Part shown: positions 9,172 through 18,519 of the stretch, piece by piece
Position numbering within the stretch: the stretch's first letter is position 1
How the letters are laid out: every line of letters starts with the position of its first letter
NCBI GenBank assembly: GCA_943369355.1
Contig: CALRMX020000001.1
Span: forward strand, 434,001 to 498,000
DNA length: 64,000 bases
From: UBA7662 sp943369355
Lineage (GTDB): Bacteria > Bacteroidota > Bacteroidia > UBA7662
Direction of reading: 5' to 3'
Position numbers and translations under genes: made by a program
Notes under the pieces: generated by a model
The model's database searches: none
What the model saw: only the letters and a program-made list of their open reading frames with translations
Told to the model about the DNA's origin: nothing

Positions 9172-9798
9172 TTAAAGATTAATACCGAGGAAGCTCATAA
9201 AGGCGATTCCCATAAGTCCTGTAATGATAAACGTGATACCCAGACCCCTTAGTGGTGCAGGGACATCACTGTAACGGATTTTCATGCGAATGGCTGCAAT
9301 TGCCACAATGGCAATGAACCAACCCACACCAGAACCCAAGCCAAAAACTGAGGCCTCAGCTAGCGTATAGTCGCGCTCTTGCATGAACAAGGATCCTCCA
9401 AGAATAGAACAGTTCACGGCAATCAAGGGTAGAAATATACCTAAGGTGCCATAAAGTGCTGGCGAAACTTTTTCAATAACCATTTCTACTAGCTGGGTCA
9501 TGGATGCAATGGTTGCAATAAACATGATAAACGCCAAAAAGGTGAGGTCGACCTTAGCGAATGCAGGTGAAATACCAGCTAAAGCACCTTCTTTCAGCAC
9601 TTTGTTAAGTAACAACCAGTTAATGGGAACCGTAATACCAAGTACGAAAATTACAGCCGCTCCCAAACCTATAGCTGTTTTTACATCTTTAGAAACAGCC
9701 AAATATGAGCACATCCCTAGGAAGTATGCGAAAATCATGTTGTCGATAAATATCGACCTGACAAAAATGCTGATCAAATCAGTTGCAAGAACTAGCAT
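9172..9798 (-). CDS. nqrE: Na+-translocating NADH:quinone reductase subunit E
   Basis: 208 aa, six-helix inner-membrane subunit. C30 (FLGMCSYLAVS) and C130 (AVNCSILGG) match the conserved pair that, with two cysteines of NqrD, holds a membrane-embedded iron centre. The start is placed at the ATG two bases after the nqrD stop; a full AGGAGG lies about 9 bases upstream inside the nqrD end, which is notable because most genes here show no Shine-Dalgarno sequence. Confidence 0.96.
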   Translation of the reverse strand: MLVLATDLISIFVRSIFIDNMIFAYFLGMCSYLAVSKDVKTAIGLGAAVIFVLGITVPINWLLLNKVLKEGALAGISPAFAKVDLTFLAFIMFIATIASMTQLVEMVIEKVSPALYGTLGIFLPLIAVNCSILGGSLFMQERDYTLAEASVFGLGSGVGWFIAIVAIAAIRMKIRYSDVPAPLRGLGITFIITGLMGIAFMSFLGINL

Positions 9799-9800
9799 AA

Positions 9801-10466
9801 TTAAGCCTCCTGAAGGTTTTTGTTAAATGAACGTTGTATCCAAATGATGGTGGCAATTACAAAGAGGGCGCCTGCAGGTATCATCATTAATCCGTTATTC
9901 ACGTAGCCCATTTCGTAAAATGCCTCTGGAATAACCTGCCAGCCAAACAGCTTGCCGCTTCCCAAAAGCTCTCTAAAAAATGCGACCGTCATAATAATAG
10001 CACCGTAACCCAAACCATTACCCAAACCATCGAGTAAGCTTGGTACTGGTTTATTGCCCATGGCGTAGGCTTCTAGTCGCCCCATCACGATACAATTGGT
10101 AATAATCAAGCCTACAAATACAGAAAGCTGCTTACTCACGTCGTAAACAAAGGCTTTCAAAACTTGGTCGACCAAAATTACCAGTACCGACACCACAGTA
10201 AGCTGAACAATAATTCGAATCCTACTCGGAATAGCATTTCGCATGAACGAAATGATCAAGTTTGAAAACATAACAACCACTGTAACTGAAATCGCCATTA
10301 CCATGGTAGGTTTCATTTGTGTAGTTACTGCCAAAGCAGAGCAAATACCCAAAACCTGTATCGTAATAGGATTATTATCTGACAGTGGATCGGTAATTAA
10401 TTTTCTATCTTTTTTCGTGAGAAGAGGCTTTTTTTCCTCTTGCACCTTGGTTTCTACTGCACTCAT
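9801..10466 (-). CDS. nqrD: Na+-translocating NADH:quinone reductase subunit D
   Basis: 221 aa, six-helix membrane subunit related to NqrE. C42 (LGICSALAVT) and C125 (IITNCIVMGR) are the conserved cysteines that share the iron centre with NqrE. The N-terminal 30 residues are polar and charged, somewhat longer than in gamma-proteobacterial NqrD. The gene starts one base after the nqrC stop, inside the conserved nqrABCDEF order. Confidence 0.96.
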   Translation of the reverse strand: MSAVETKVQEEKKPLLTKKDRKLITDPLSDNNPITIQVLGICSALAVTTQMKPTMVMAISVTVVVMFSNLIISFMRNAIPSRIRIIVQLTVVSVLVILVDQVLKAFVYDVSKQLSVFVGLIITNCIVMGRLEAYAMGNKPVPSLLDGLGNGLGYGAIIMTVAFFRELLGSGKLFGWQVIPEAFYEMGYVNNGLMMIPAGALFVIATIIWIQRSFNKNLQEA

Positions 10467-10467
10467 C

Positions 10468-11175
10468 TTATGCTCCCTTTTGCTTTTTGATATAGGCCAT
10501 GTAAAATTTCACATCTTCTTCGATCATCTTGCTTACGCCATTCGAAGTGATGGTTCCTCCGCTAATCGCGTCGACTTTGTGTAAATCAGATGCTTCATGC
10601 TTGCCTTTTTCGACTTTAACTGAAACATATTCGCCACTTTCGTTAAAAACCTTCTTATTGGCAAATTGATCTTGGAAACCTGCTGTGTTGATTTCTGCAC
10701 CTAGTCCTGGCGTTTCGCCTTTATGGTCGAACAATGCTTGTTTCACTGTGTTACCATCTTCATCTAAAGCGAGATAGCCCCATATTGGACCCCACAGACC
10801 AGTTCCAGCCAATTGCAAAATGTAGGTTTTTTTGCCCTCGTCGGAGGTATAAATGTACATGGGGAAGTTGAGCTCATGATTCGGATTCTTCAGTTTGATA
10901 CGCTTTTCGAGAGCCATGTCGATAGCCATTGCTTCTTTACCAGGCACCTCTTCACCCTTATCATTCAACACCAATGGTTGAATTAGCTTGTCGAAATTCT
11001 TTAAATCTTCCTCACTCGTTCTGCCCACTACCTTCAAAATATTCTGTTGTTTTTCTCGAAGTAAATTAGCATCCTGAAAAGGCTTTAGAATGGTTGCCGC
11101 ACCAGCCAACAAAATGGCTGAAATCACTGTAACGATTACAGCGAAAATAATGATGTAATTATTAGAATTACGCAC
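10468..11175 (-). CDS. nqrC: Na+-translocating NADH:quinone reductase subunit C
   Basis: 235 aa. One N-terminal membrane helix (residues 7-30) and a periplasmic FMN-binding domain. The ApbE-type flavinylation motif reads DAISGGT (202-208), with T208 as the expected covalent FMN site; the second residue pair is GG rather than the more common GA. HKGETPGLG (151-159) is the other conserved FMN-domain motif. The gene overlaps nqrB by 8 bases. No apbE gene (the flavin transferase) is seen within this window. Confidence 0.95.
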   Translation of the reverse strand: MRNSNNYIIIFAVIVTVISAILLAGAATILKPFQDANLLREKQQNILKVVGRTSEEDLKNFDKLIQPLVLNDKGEEVPGKEAMAIDMALEKRIKLKNPNHELNFPMYIYTSDEGKKTYILQLAGTGLWGPIWGYLALDEDGNTVKQALFDHKGETPGLGAEINTAGFQDQFANKKVFNESGEYVSVKVEKGKHEASDLHKVDAISGGTITSNGVSKMIEEDVKFYMAYIKKQKGA

Positions 11176-12325
11176 GAGCTAATCTCCTTTTAATGTTTGA
11201 CTGAACCACGAAATAGTCGATCAAAGGTGCAAGCACATTACCAAATAGTATAGCCAACATGATACCTTCGGGATAAGCGGGATTGAAAACCCGTATCATC
11301 ACTGCCATTACACCAATTAATAATCCATACCAATATTTGCCTTTTTCCGTTTGGGCTGCGGTAACTGGATCGGTGGCCATGAATACAGCTCCGAACATTA
11401 AGCCTCCCATGAAAAAGTGATAATAAAAAGGTAACTGCATGAATTCGGTGGTCCCAATGGCATTAAAAATCAATCCCATTATTCCCGCCCCTGCCATTAC
11501 GCTCACCATGATTTTCCAACTACCAATCCCCGTGAAAATCAAAAATGCCGCACCAAGAAGGATTGCAAGCTTGCTGGTTTCACCCACTGAACCAGGAATA
11601 AAACCGAAAAACATATCCGAAATGGAAAAGGTACCCGCTTGTTGAAGCCCTTCTAAGCCAGTAGCTGCCGAAACTGCGAGTGCTGTGGCACCTGAATAAG
11701 CATCGGCTTTTTCTGCAATCCAAACAGTATCGCCCGACATAAATGTTGGGTAAGCAAAGAATAAAAATACACGTGCAACCAAGGCCACGTTGAGGATATT
11801 CATACCTGTACCGCCAAACACTTCTTTTGCAAAAACCACTGCAAAGGCGGTTGCCACTGCCACCATCCACAAAGGAATTGCGGGTGGCATAATCAATGGG
11901 ATCAACATGCCCGACACCAAGAAGCCTTCATTGATAGCATGGCCTTTTTTGCTTGCAATGAAAAACTCAATGCCAAGACCAACGCCATACGAAACAACCA
12001 CGATAGGCAAAACCTTGATGGCACCGTAAATAAATTTGTCGAGAAACCCTTCGCCAATGCCTGTGAATTCACCTAAGCTCAGAAAATGCTGGTGCCCCAC
12101 GTTCCACATCCCAAACAAAAGGGCCGGAACCATCGCAAGAATGACGAAAAACATGGTACGCTTCAAATCTATACCAGCTTTGATGTGTGTTCCACTGTGG
12201 GTAACCTCATCGGGCGTAAATAGAAATGTTGCGAAGCCATCAAAAACAGTGTGGTACTTTTCGTACTTACCACCCTTTTGAAACTGCGGACGCAGTTCCA
12301 AGATTTTGTCCTTTAGAAACTTCAT
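11168..12325 (-). CDS. nqrB: Na+-translocating NADH:quinone reductase subunit B
   Basis: 385 aa, polytopic inner-membrane subunit that carries covalent FMN and takes part in the sodium path. The flavinylation motif DAYSGAT lies at residues 208-214, with T214 as attachment site. The N-terminal cytosolic segment of about 50 residues includes a PDEVTHSGTHI motif typical of the family. It starts 9 bases after the nqrA stop and overlaps nqrC by 8 bases. Confidence 0.96.
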   Translation of the reverse strand: MKFLKDKILELRPQFQKGGKYEKYHTVFDGFATFLFTPDEVTHSGTHIKAGIDLKRTMFFVILAMVPALLFGMWNVGHQHFLSLGEFTGIGEGFLDKFIYGAIKVLPIVVVSYGVGLGIEFFIASKKGHAINEGFLVSGMLIPLIMPPAIPLWMVAVATAFAVVFAKEVFGGTGMNILNVALVARVFLFFAYPTFMSGDTVWIAEKADAYSGATALAVSAATGLEGLQQAGTFSISDMFFGFIPGSVGETSKLAILLGAAFLIFTGIGSWKIMVSVMAGAGIMGLIFNAIGTTEFMQLPFYYHFFMGGLMFGAVFMATDPVTAAQTEKGKYWYGLLIGVMAVMIRVFNPAYPEGIMLAILFGNVLAPLIDYFVVQSNIKRRLARA

Positions 12326-12334
12326 ATTCAGGGA

Positions 12335-13687
12335 TTATTGTTCTTCTGCGTAAATAAAATCCAAACCTTCACGTACAATTTTCTGCACGGGAATTTTTGA
12401 AGTACAAACAAATTCGCACAGAGCGAAATCTTCTTCCGCAACCTCGTAAATACCAAGCTGCTCCATCTCATCGATATCTTTGTACATGATAGATTTCAGC
12501 AAGTAAGTAGGAAGAATGTCCATTGGAAGCACCTTTTCGTACTGGCCAGTAACCACGAATGCTCTTTGCTCGCCATGGGTGTTGGTGTTGACCGCAAATT
12601 CACGATTTTTCTGAAACGCCCATGGGAATGATTTGCTTATGTCGGGACGAGGATAACTAGGCAACAACCATCCGAAAAACTCCATATCGTCGCCTTCCGG
12701 GATAGCTGTAAGCTGGTTGTCGAAGAAACCTAAATGACCATCGGGGCCGATTTTAGTACCGGTAAGCACGTTACCACTAATTACTCGGTTTTTGGTTGCA
12801 GTTAACTTACCAGAGGTTAACTCTGACACATTAGCTCCAGTCCAAGTGCGGTAATATTGCTTGGTGGTGAATTCAGAACCTGTAGCAGCCACTACCCTAC
12901 GGCTATCGTACTTTCCCGTAAGGAACAAGCGGCCAATTATGATTACCTCTTGCGGATTTACCACCCAAACAGTGTCGCCTTTTTTGATAGGGTCGATGTG
13001 GTGGATTTGTACACCAGGATTCCCTGCAGGGTGTGGTCCGCTGATTTTATTGATTTGAACACCTTTCGCATTCAAAAAAACAGGTGATTTGGTTTCGGTA
13101 GCGTGTATGTTCAAGTGTATGATTCCTGCCGTCAACTTTTTCAGTGCTTCAATGCCCGCATGAAAAGCTTCTGCTTCACCTTCAACAATCAGATCTAAGC
13201 TTGGCGCGAGGGGTGCTGAGTCGAAAGCGGAAATGAAAATACTTTTCGGAGCTGTTTGGGGACTAGGAATCATGTTGTACGGACGTTGACGTAGCAACGA
13301 CCAAACACCTGAATTCAACATTTTTTCACGGATCTGTTCGGAACTCAATGCTGAAGGGCTAGCACTACCAAAATCTTCGAACTGATTTTGCTTGTCGGCA
13401 AGAATAATGATTGCCTCGAGTACACGTTTTTCACCACGACGAACCTCTACAACTTCTCCACTGTGAGGAGCAGTTATTTTTACATCGGGATGCTCTTTAT
13501 CGTACATCAATGGGCTACCTGCCTTTACTTCTGCACCTGGTTCTACCAGCACTTTGAAGCGTTTGTACCTAAAATCCGTTGGTTGAACGGCAATGGTTTT
13601 TGGGGTTGCAGCATCAACTATTTTTTTGTCGGCAGCGCCAACTAATTTGATGTCATACCCTTTGGTGAGCTTAATGGTCTTGGACAT
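12335..13687 (-). CDS. nqrA: Na+-translocating NADH:quinone reductase subunit A
   Basis: 450 aa from the ATG at 13687 (MSKTIKLTKGYDIKL). A longer open frame reaches 13843, but its extra residues are unlike the family and run through the promoter region, so the shorter start is used. NqrA is the cytosolic quinone-associated subunit of the sodium pump; the TAPHSGEVV lipoyl-like region near residue 85 and FIYAEEQ-type C-terminus fit it. First gene of nqrABCDEF; the operon builds a sodium motive force from NADH. Confidence 0.95.
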   Translation of the reverse strand: MSKTIKLTKGYDIKLVGAADKKIVDAATPKTIAVQPTDFRYKRFKVLVEPGAEVKAGSPLMYDKEHPDVKITAPHSGEVVEVRRGEKRVLEAIIILADKQNQFEDFGSASPSALSSEQIREKMLNSGVWSLLRQRPYNMIPSPQTAPKSIFISAFDSAPLAPSLDLIVEGEAEAFHAGIEALKKLTAGIIHLNIHATETKSPVFLNAKGVQINKISGPHPAGNPGVQIHHIDPIKKGDTVWVVNPQEVIIIGRLFLTGKYDSRRVVAATGSEFTTKQYYRTWTGANVSELTSGKLTATKNRVISGNVLTGTKIGPDGHLGFFDNQLTAIPEGDDMEFFGWLLPSYPRPDISKSFPWAFQKNREFAVNTNTHGEQRAFVVTGQYEKVLPMDILPTYLLKSIMYKDIDEMEQLGIYEVAEEDFALCEFVCTSKIPVQKIVREGLDFIYAEEQ

Positions 13688-13759
13688 AATGCGATTACGA
13701 AGAATGTTTTTCTCGTTTAGGGGATTAAAAGACCGAAAAGTGATTTTCGAATTGAACGC

Positions 13760-13767
13760 CAAAGTTA
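13760..13767 (-). promoter_or_regulatory. Candidate -7 element (TAACTTTG) of the nqr operon
   Basis: On the minus strand TAACTTTG fits TAnnTTTG and lies 72 bases before the nqrA ATG, giving a leader of about 65 bases. No good TTG is found at the -33 spacing, so confidence is moderate. Confidence 0.45.
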
Positions 13768-13857
13768 GTAATTTGTTTATCCCATCGATGTGTAAACACA
13801 ATATTTTCGCATCATTATTCAAGGTGCCACTTACCTTCGGCATCAGAATCGCAAATT

Positions 13858-15774
13858 ATGATTACAGCAAACAATCTCAGCTTCCAGTTTGGAGGTCAAA
13901 TTCTTTACGAAAACATCTCTTTTGACCTTCATCCAGGAGAGCGAATTGGTTTGATTGGACGCAATGGCACAGGAAAATCCACTTTGTTGCGGATGCTGTC
14001 GGGGCAATACGAAGCCGGCTCGGCCTTACAAAAAATGAGAGGTCTGCGTACGAGTTTTTTCAATCAAGACTTACTCTCATTTCAGACCGACGATGACATT
14101 GTTAGCGTAGCTGCTCAAGCTTATGCCGATTTGCTGGCCAAAAGAGATGAACACGACCGCTTGCTAGAATTGATGGCTACCGATCATAGCGAGGGAGTTT
14201 TGCAAGCATACAGTGACTTACAGGAATATCTTACCCTGCACGACGCATTTAACATCGAAAACAGCGTTCAGCGTACCTTAGCCGGTCTAGGCTTTAAGCC
14301 AACCGACATGGGGAAGTCGTACAGCAAGTTTTCAGGTGGCTGGCGTATGCGGGTGATGTTGGCCAAATGTCTGTTAGAAGCTCCCGACTTGCTGATGCTT
14401 GACGAACCAACGAACCACCTTGACTTGCCTGCGATTCAGTGGCTCGAAGGTTACCTGCGCAATTATCAAGGTACCGTGATTATCGTTTCACACGACCGGA
14501 GATTTCTTGACCAGCTGGCCACGCGCATACTGGAAGTAGAGAATCGCTCGCTTCGCTCCTATGTAGGCAATTACACCCGTTACGAAGAACAGAAGGCCGA
14601 ACGTTTAGAATTGGAAATGAAGGCCTACAAAAATCAACAGCAGCAGCTCAAACAAGAGATGCGTTTTATTGAACGATTTAGGTCAAAGGCTTCGAAAGCA
14701 AAGGCTGTACAATCGCGCATTAAACTTTTAGAAAAACGCGACACCATTCAGCTCAGTGAAACGGACAACCGTCATTTGAATATTCGTCTGCGGGTGCTAC
14801 AGCAGCCAGGAAAAATTCTATGTGAGCTCAAGCACATCAACAAAAAATACCCCGATGTTGAAATATTGCGTCATGCTCATGCCTTAATTGAAAGAGGTGA
14901 TAAGATTGCGTTGATCGGCCCGAACGGCAAAGGAAAATCTACCTTACTTCGAATTATAGCCGGCGCTGAGGAATTTGTAGGTGAGCGGATTCCTGGTCAC
15001 AATGTGAAAATGAGTTATTTTGCTCAGCATCAATTAGAAAGTCTGCGCTTAGAGAACGAGCTGCTGGAAGAGACCCAGCGTCTTGCCTACGATAGAAGTA
15101 CTCAAGAGATCCGCAATACCTTGGGTTCTTTTCTGTTTACCGAAGAAGACATCAATAAAAAAGTTAAAGTATTATCGGGTGGTGAAAAAGCCCGCGTGGC
15201 TCTTGCCGGCATGATGCTATCTGCTGCGAACTTCTTGCTACTCGACGAACCAACCAACCACCTCGACATGGATTCGGTAGAGATGCTTGTTGATGCTTTG
15301 GAAGGATATGAGGGTAGCTTTATCTGCGTATCGCACGACCGGTATTTTCTCGAGCAGATTGCCAATAAAATTTGGTACATCCACGACAACCAAATCAAAG
15401 TGTATCCAGGCGGTTATCCCGAGTTCGTACAGCAGTATGGAGAAGAGTTCTTCCTGATGCAGCAGCAAGGAGGAACAGACAAGAAAAAAGCTGAGAAGAT
15501 GGTAAAAGAGGTACAAACCGGCCCCGACAAAGAAACCAGGCGTAAGTTGGCCAAACTTCAAAAAGAACTAGAAGACTTAGACAATCAGATTGACGACTTA
15601 AGAGCAAATAAATCAAAGTTAGAATCAGAAATGGCGTCAGAAGCCGTTTTCAGTGAAGCTGCGAAGCTGCTGTTGTTGCAAAATGAACATGAAAAAAACG
15701 AAATTGCACTGCGCGACGTCAATCAAAAATGGGAAACTGTTTTTGAAGAAATTAGCCGACTTGAAGAAATTTAA
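13858..15774 (+). CDS. ABC-F family ATP-binding protein
   Basis: 638 aa, two ABC domains and no membrane segment. Walker A motifs are GRNGTGKS (residues 34-41) and GPNGKGKS (about 352-359); signature motifs are FSGGW (about 159) and LSGGE (about 439); both domains have DEPTNHLDL/M Walker B segments. The linker between domains is rich in basic and Gln residues, and the last 90 residues form a charged coiled coil as in Uup-type proteins. ABC-F proteins act on ribosomes or nucleic acids rather than in transport. Divergent from nqrA, with 170 bases between the starts. Exact subfamily is not certain. Confidence 0.9.
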   Translation: MITANNLSFQFGGQILYENISFDLHPGERIGLIGRNGTGKSTLLRMLSGQYEAGSALQKMRGLRTSFFNQDLLSFQTDDDIVSVAAQAYADLLAKRDEHDRLLELMATDHSEGVLQAYSDLQEYLTLHDAFNIENSVQRTLAGLGFKPTDMGKSYSKFSGGWRMRVMLAKCLLEAPDLLMLDEPTNHLDLPAIQWLEGYLRNYQGTVIIVSHDRRFLDQLATRILEVENRSLRSYVGNYTRYEEQKAERLELEMKAYKNQQQQLKQEMRFIERFRSKASKAKAVQSRIKLLEKRDTIQLSETDNRHLNIRLRVLQQPGKILCELKHINKKYPDVEILRHAHALIERGDKIALIGPNGKGKSTLLRIIAGAEEFVGERIPGHNVKMSYFAQHQLESLRLENELLEETQRLAYDRSTQEIRNTLGSFLFTEEDINKKVKVLSGGEKARVALAGMMLSAANFLLLDEPTNHLDMDSVEMLVDALEGYEGSFICVSHDRYFLEQIANKIWYIHDNQIKVYPGGYPEFVQQYGEEFFLMQQQGGTDKKKAEKMVKEVQTGPDKETRRKLAKLQKELEDLDNQIDDLRANKSKLESEMASEAVFSEAAKLLLLQNEHEKNEIALRDVNQKWETVFEEISRLEEI

Positions 15775-15775
15775 A

Positions 15776-17062
15776 ATGAAAAAAGCGCTTTTTTGGCTCA
15801 TTTTCCTTTTCCCAGCATGGGGGATGGCCGACGAATACGATCAGATTCGGTTTGTAGATCAAGTTTATCTGAACTCAATTCGTACGGTTCAACTGGTGCA
15901 GCAAGGCAAGCCCTTTTCCACTCCTATTTATACCTTAAACAGCCCTGAAGTACTTGCGCTAAGCTTCGACGACTTAAATGGCGGGTTTGAGGCCTACAAT
16001 TACACCTTAATTCATTGCAATGCCGATTGGACTCCATCCAATCTCTTCCAAAATCAGTACTTAGAAGGCCTTTTCGACGATCAAATCATTACCAATACAC
16101 CAAGTGTAAATACCATTCAAAAATATACTCATTACGAGCTCATGCTTCCTAATGCTAATATGCAGTTGAAACAAAGCGGTAATTACCTCTTACTGGTGTA
16201 TCGTAACTTCGACAAAAGCCAGCCTGTTCTTACACGCCGATTTTTTGTTCTAAGCACCACCTTTAGCGTAATACCCTATTTAAGAAGGGCCTCCAAACCG
16301 AGTGAAATATTTACCTCCCACGAACTCGATTTTGATATCAATACGCAGAATGTCCGCGTGTTTAATCCTTTTGAAGAAGTTAAGGTAATCATTCGCCAAA
16401 ATGGTCGCTGGGACAAAGAAGTTGCGGGTTTAACGCCGCTTTTTGTGCGGGAAAATATGTTGAGCTACGACTTCGCCGACCGAAATATCTTCAAAGCCGG
16501 GAATGAATTCAGGAAAGTCGACCTGAGAAGTCTCCGGTTTCGAGGCGATGGCATGGCAACTTTAGAGGTAAGTAACAAAGGCAATTTTGTAGAAATGCGG
16601 ATTGACGAAAGTCGTTCGGATCGACGATACTTATTCTATGAAGATATAAACGGAAGGTTTTTGATACAGAATATGGAAGGCCGGGATGCCCGTAACGACG
16701 GCGACTATATTACCGTAAAATTCAAGTTGGCCTACCCAAACGGCCCCATCGAGAACGGCAAAGTATTTATCATGGGGTATTTCGGCGATTGGAAAGCAAA
16801 CGAAGACACCGAGATGTTTTATAATTTCGATACTGGGCAGTACGAAAAAGAACTTTATCTAAAGCAAGGTTTTTACGATTACAAATACGGATTTCAAAGG
16901 AATGGCTCTCGGTTTATTGACGATGATTATTTCGAGGGTTCGCACGAAGAAACAGAAAACGACTACGAAATTTTCGTGTATCACCGTCCACCTACCAGCG
17001 CTCAGTTCGATAGGTTGGTAGCCTATACCAAAGTAAACTCACTCAATCGTCTAGGTCGCTAA
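15776..17062 (+). CDS. Type IX secretion system plug protein (DUF5103 family)
   Basis: 428 aa from the ATG at 15776, one base after the ABC-F stop; this start gives a signal peptide (MKKALFWLIFLFPAWGMA) whereas the longer frame does not. The N-terminal domain shows the DUF5103 pattern: IRTVQLV, an LSFDDL motif, YTLIHCNADW-type strand and SGNYLLLVYRN. In the family, this periplasmic protein closes the periplasmic mouth of the giant SprA translocon when no substrate is bound. No other T9SS machinery gene is in the window, but several T9SS substrates are. Its stop codon abuts the stop codon of the converging phoH-like gene. Confidence 0.85.
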   Translation: MKKALFWLIFLFPAWGMADEYDQIRFVDQVYLNSIRTVQLVQQGKPFSTPIYTLNSPEVLALSFDDLNGGFEAYNYTLIHCNADWTPSNLFQNQYLEGLFDDQIITNTPSVNTIQKYTHYELMLPNANMQLKQSGNYLLLVYRNFDKSQPVLTRRFFVLSTTFSVIPYLRRASKPSEIFTSHELDFDINTQNVRVFNPFEEVKVIIRQNGRWDKEVAGLTPLFVRENMLSYDFADRNIFKAGNEFRKVDLRSLRFRGDGMATLEVSNKGNFVEMRIDESRSDRRYLFYEDINGRFLIQNMEGRDARNDGDYITVKFKLAYPNGPIENGKVFIMGYFGDWKANEDTEMFYNFDTGQYEKELYLKQGFYDYKYGFQRNGSRFIDDDYFEGSHEETENDYEIFVYHRPPTSAQFDRLVAYTKVNSLNRLGR

Positions 17063-18400
17063 TTAAAGTAGCTCATTGGCAATGTTAGCCAATTCCGAGC
17101 GCTCTCCTTTTTCGAGCGTGATATGGGCAAATAAAGGTTGTCCTTTCAGCCGATCAATCACATAAGAAAGTCCGTTAGATTGCGCATCGAGATAGGGCGT
17201 ATCGATTTGGCGAACATCTCCAGTAAAGATAATCTTTGTGCCATCCCCTGCTCTGGTTATGATCGTTTTTACCTCGTGCGGAGTGAGGTTTTGTGCCTCA
17301 TCTACAATAAAACAGATGTTCGAAAAACTTCTGCCCCGGATATAGGCCAAAGGGGTAATATTCAGCTTTTCTTGCTGAACCATTTCATTGATTTTTTGAT
17401 AGTCTTTGTCTGATTCGCTGAACTGATTTTGGATAAACTTCAAATTATCCCAAAGTGGTTCCATGTACGGATTAAGTTTCGACTTGATATCGCCAGGTAA
17501 ATAACCGATGTCTTTGTTGCTTAGAGGTACGATTGGACGAGCTACATACAGTTGCTTGAACAAACGTTTCTGCTCTAGCGCCCCAGCCAAAGCTAACAGC
17601 GTTTTACCTGTGCCGGCGGTTCCTTGAATGGTAACCAACCGAATGTTTTCAGCCATTACGGCATGTAGTGCGAAGGTTTGTTCAGCATTTCGAGGTTTTA
17701 TTCCGTAGGCCAGTCGTTTTTCAACTTTCTCTAAACGACCATTAAAAGCATTGAAATAAGCTAGAACCGAATCTTTGCCATTTCGTAGGATGAAGTAATG
17801 ATTCGGAATAGGATCGATAAGTCCCACATCTTCAGGCAAACAATGTCCATCTTGATAAAGCCGGTCAATTACCTCACTGGATAAACCGCTGATTACTGTT
17901 TTACCAGTGTAGAGTTCATCTAGGTTTTTTACTTTACCAAAGCGATAATCCTCTGCTGCCAGACCGAGCGCCTTCGCCTTAAGCCGAAGATTTACATCTT
18001 TAGACACTAAAACCACCTTTTTCGTAGGGTGCTCCTGGTGCAAGTATAAAGCTGTATTAAGTATACGGTGATCGTCTTTTATCTCACCAAAAATATCGTT
18101 GGCATCCATGGGCGCACGCTCGTGCATTTCTACACAGAACATGCCTTTACCTACACCTTCAAGGGCAATCCAGTCGGTAAGGGTTTGCGACTGCGACAGC
18201 CTGTCGAGAAAACGAATAAACTCACGTGCTTCAAAATTCAGGCTATCGTTGCCTTTCTTAAATCTATCGAGCTCTTCTAAAACAGTGATCGGGATGGCTA
18301 CATCGTGCTCTTCAAAATTATTAACGGCGTTATGATCGTGTAGTAAAACGGAAGTATCGAGTACAAATATTTTCTTTTCCTTCGTGGACTTTTTGGCCAT
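17063..18400 (-). CDS. PIN domain-PhoH family ATPase
   Basis: 445 aa from the ATG at 18400 (MAKKSTKEKK); a start 14 codons upstream is possible but less likely. Residues 11-130 form a PIN nuclease domain (FVLDTSVLLHD with D15, later SKDVNLRLKA). The C-terminal half is a PhoH ATPase with Walker A GTAGTGKT (about residues 260-268), Walker B CFIVDEAQN and a FTGDVRQID motif. PhoH-PIN proteins (YlaK type) are RNA helicase-nucleases. Converges end to end with the T9SS plug gene. Confidence 0.9.
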   Translation of the reverse strand: MAKKSTKEKKIFVLDTSVLLHDHNAVNNFEEHDVAIPITVLEELDRFKKGNDSLNFEAREFIRFLDRLSQSQTLTDWIALEGVGKGMFCVEMHERAPMDANDIFGEIKDDHRILNTALYLHQEHPTKKVVLVSKDVNLRLKAKALGLAAEDYRFGKVKNLDELYTGKTVISGLSSEVIDRLYQDGHCLPEDVGLIDPIPNHYFILRNGKDSVLAYFNAFNGRLEKVEKRLAYGIKPRNAEQTFALHAVMAENIRLVTIQGTAGTGKTLLALAGALEQKRLFKQLYVARPIVPLSNKDIGYLPGDIKSKLNPYMEPLWDNLKFIQNQFSESDKDYQKINEMVQQEKLNITPLAYIRGRSFSNICFIVDEAQNLTPHEVKTIITRAGDGTKIIFTGDVRQIDTPYLDAQSNGLSYVIDRLKGQPLFAHITLEKGERSELANIANELL

Positions 18401-18519
18401 CACTGCTACTGGGTTTGTTGGTTTCAAAATAGCAGAACCCAAAGCAGAAATTCAAACTTCAATTTTGCACTTTAGGTGTGCAAATCTTTTGTCAGACCGA
18501 TTGAAGTATCAGTCACAAT

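Noticed and set aside
7838..13687. Reading the respiratory operon as Rnf instead of Nqr
   Set aside because: NqrA and the NqrF ferredoxin-FAD-NADH layout are Nqr-specific; RnfB and RnfC are absent.
12335..13843. Longer NqrA frame starting at 13843
   Set aside because: The first 52 residues are unlike NqrA and cover the promoter region; the ATG at 13687 gives the normal N-terminus.
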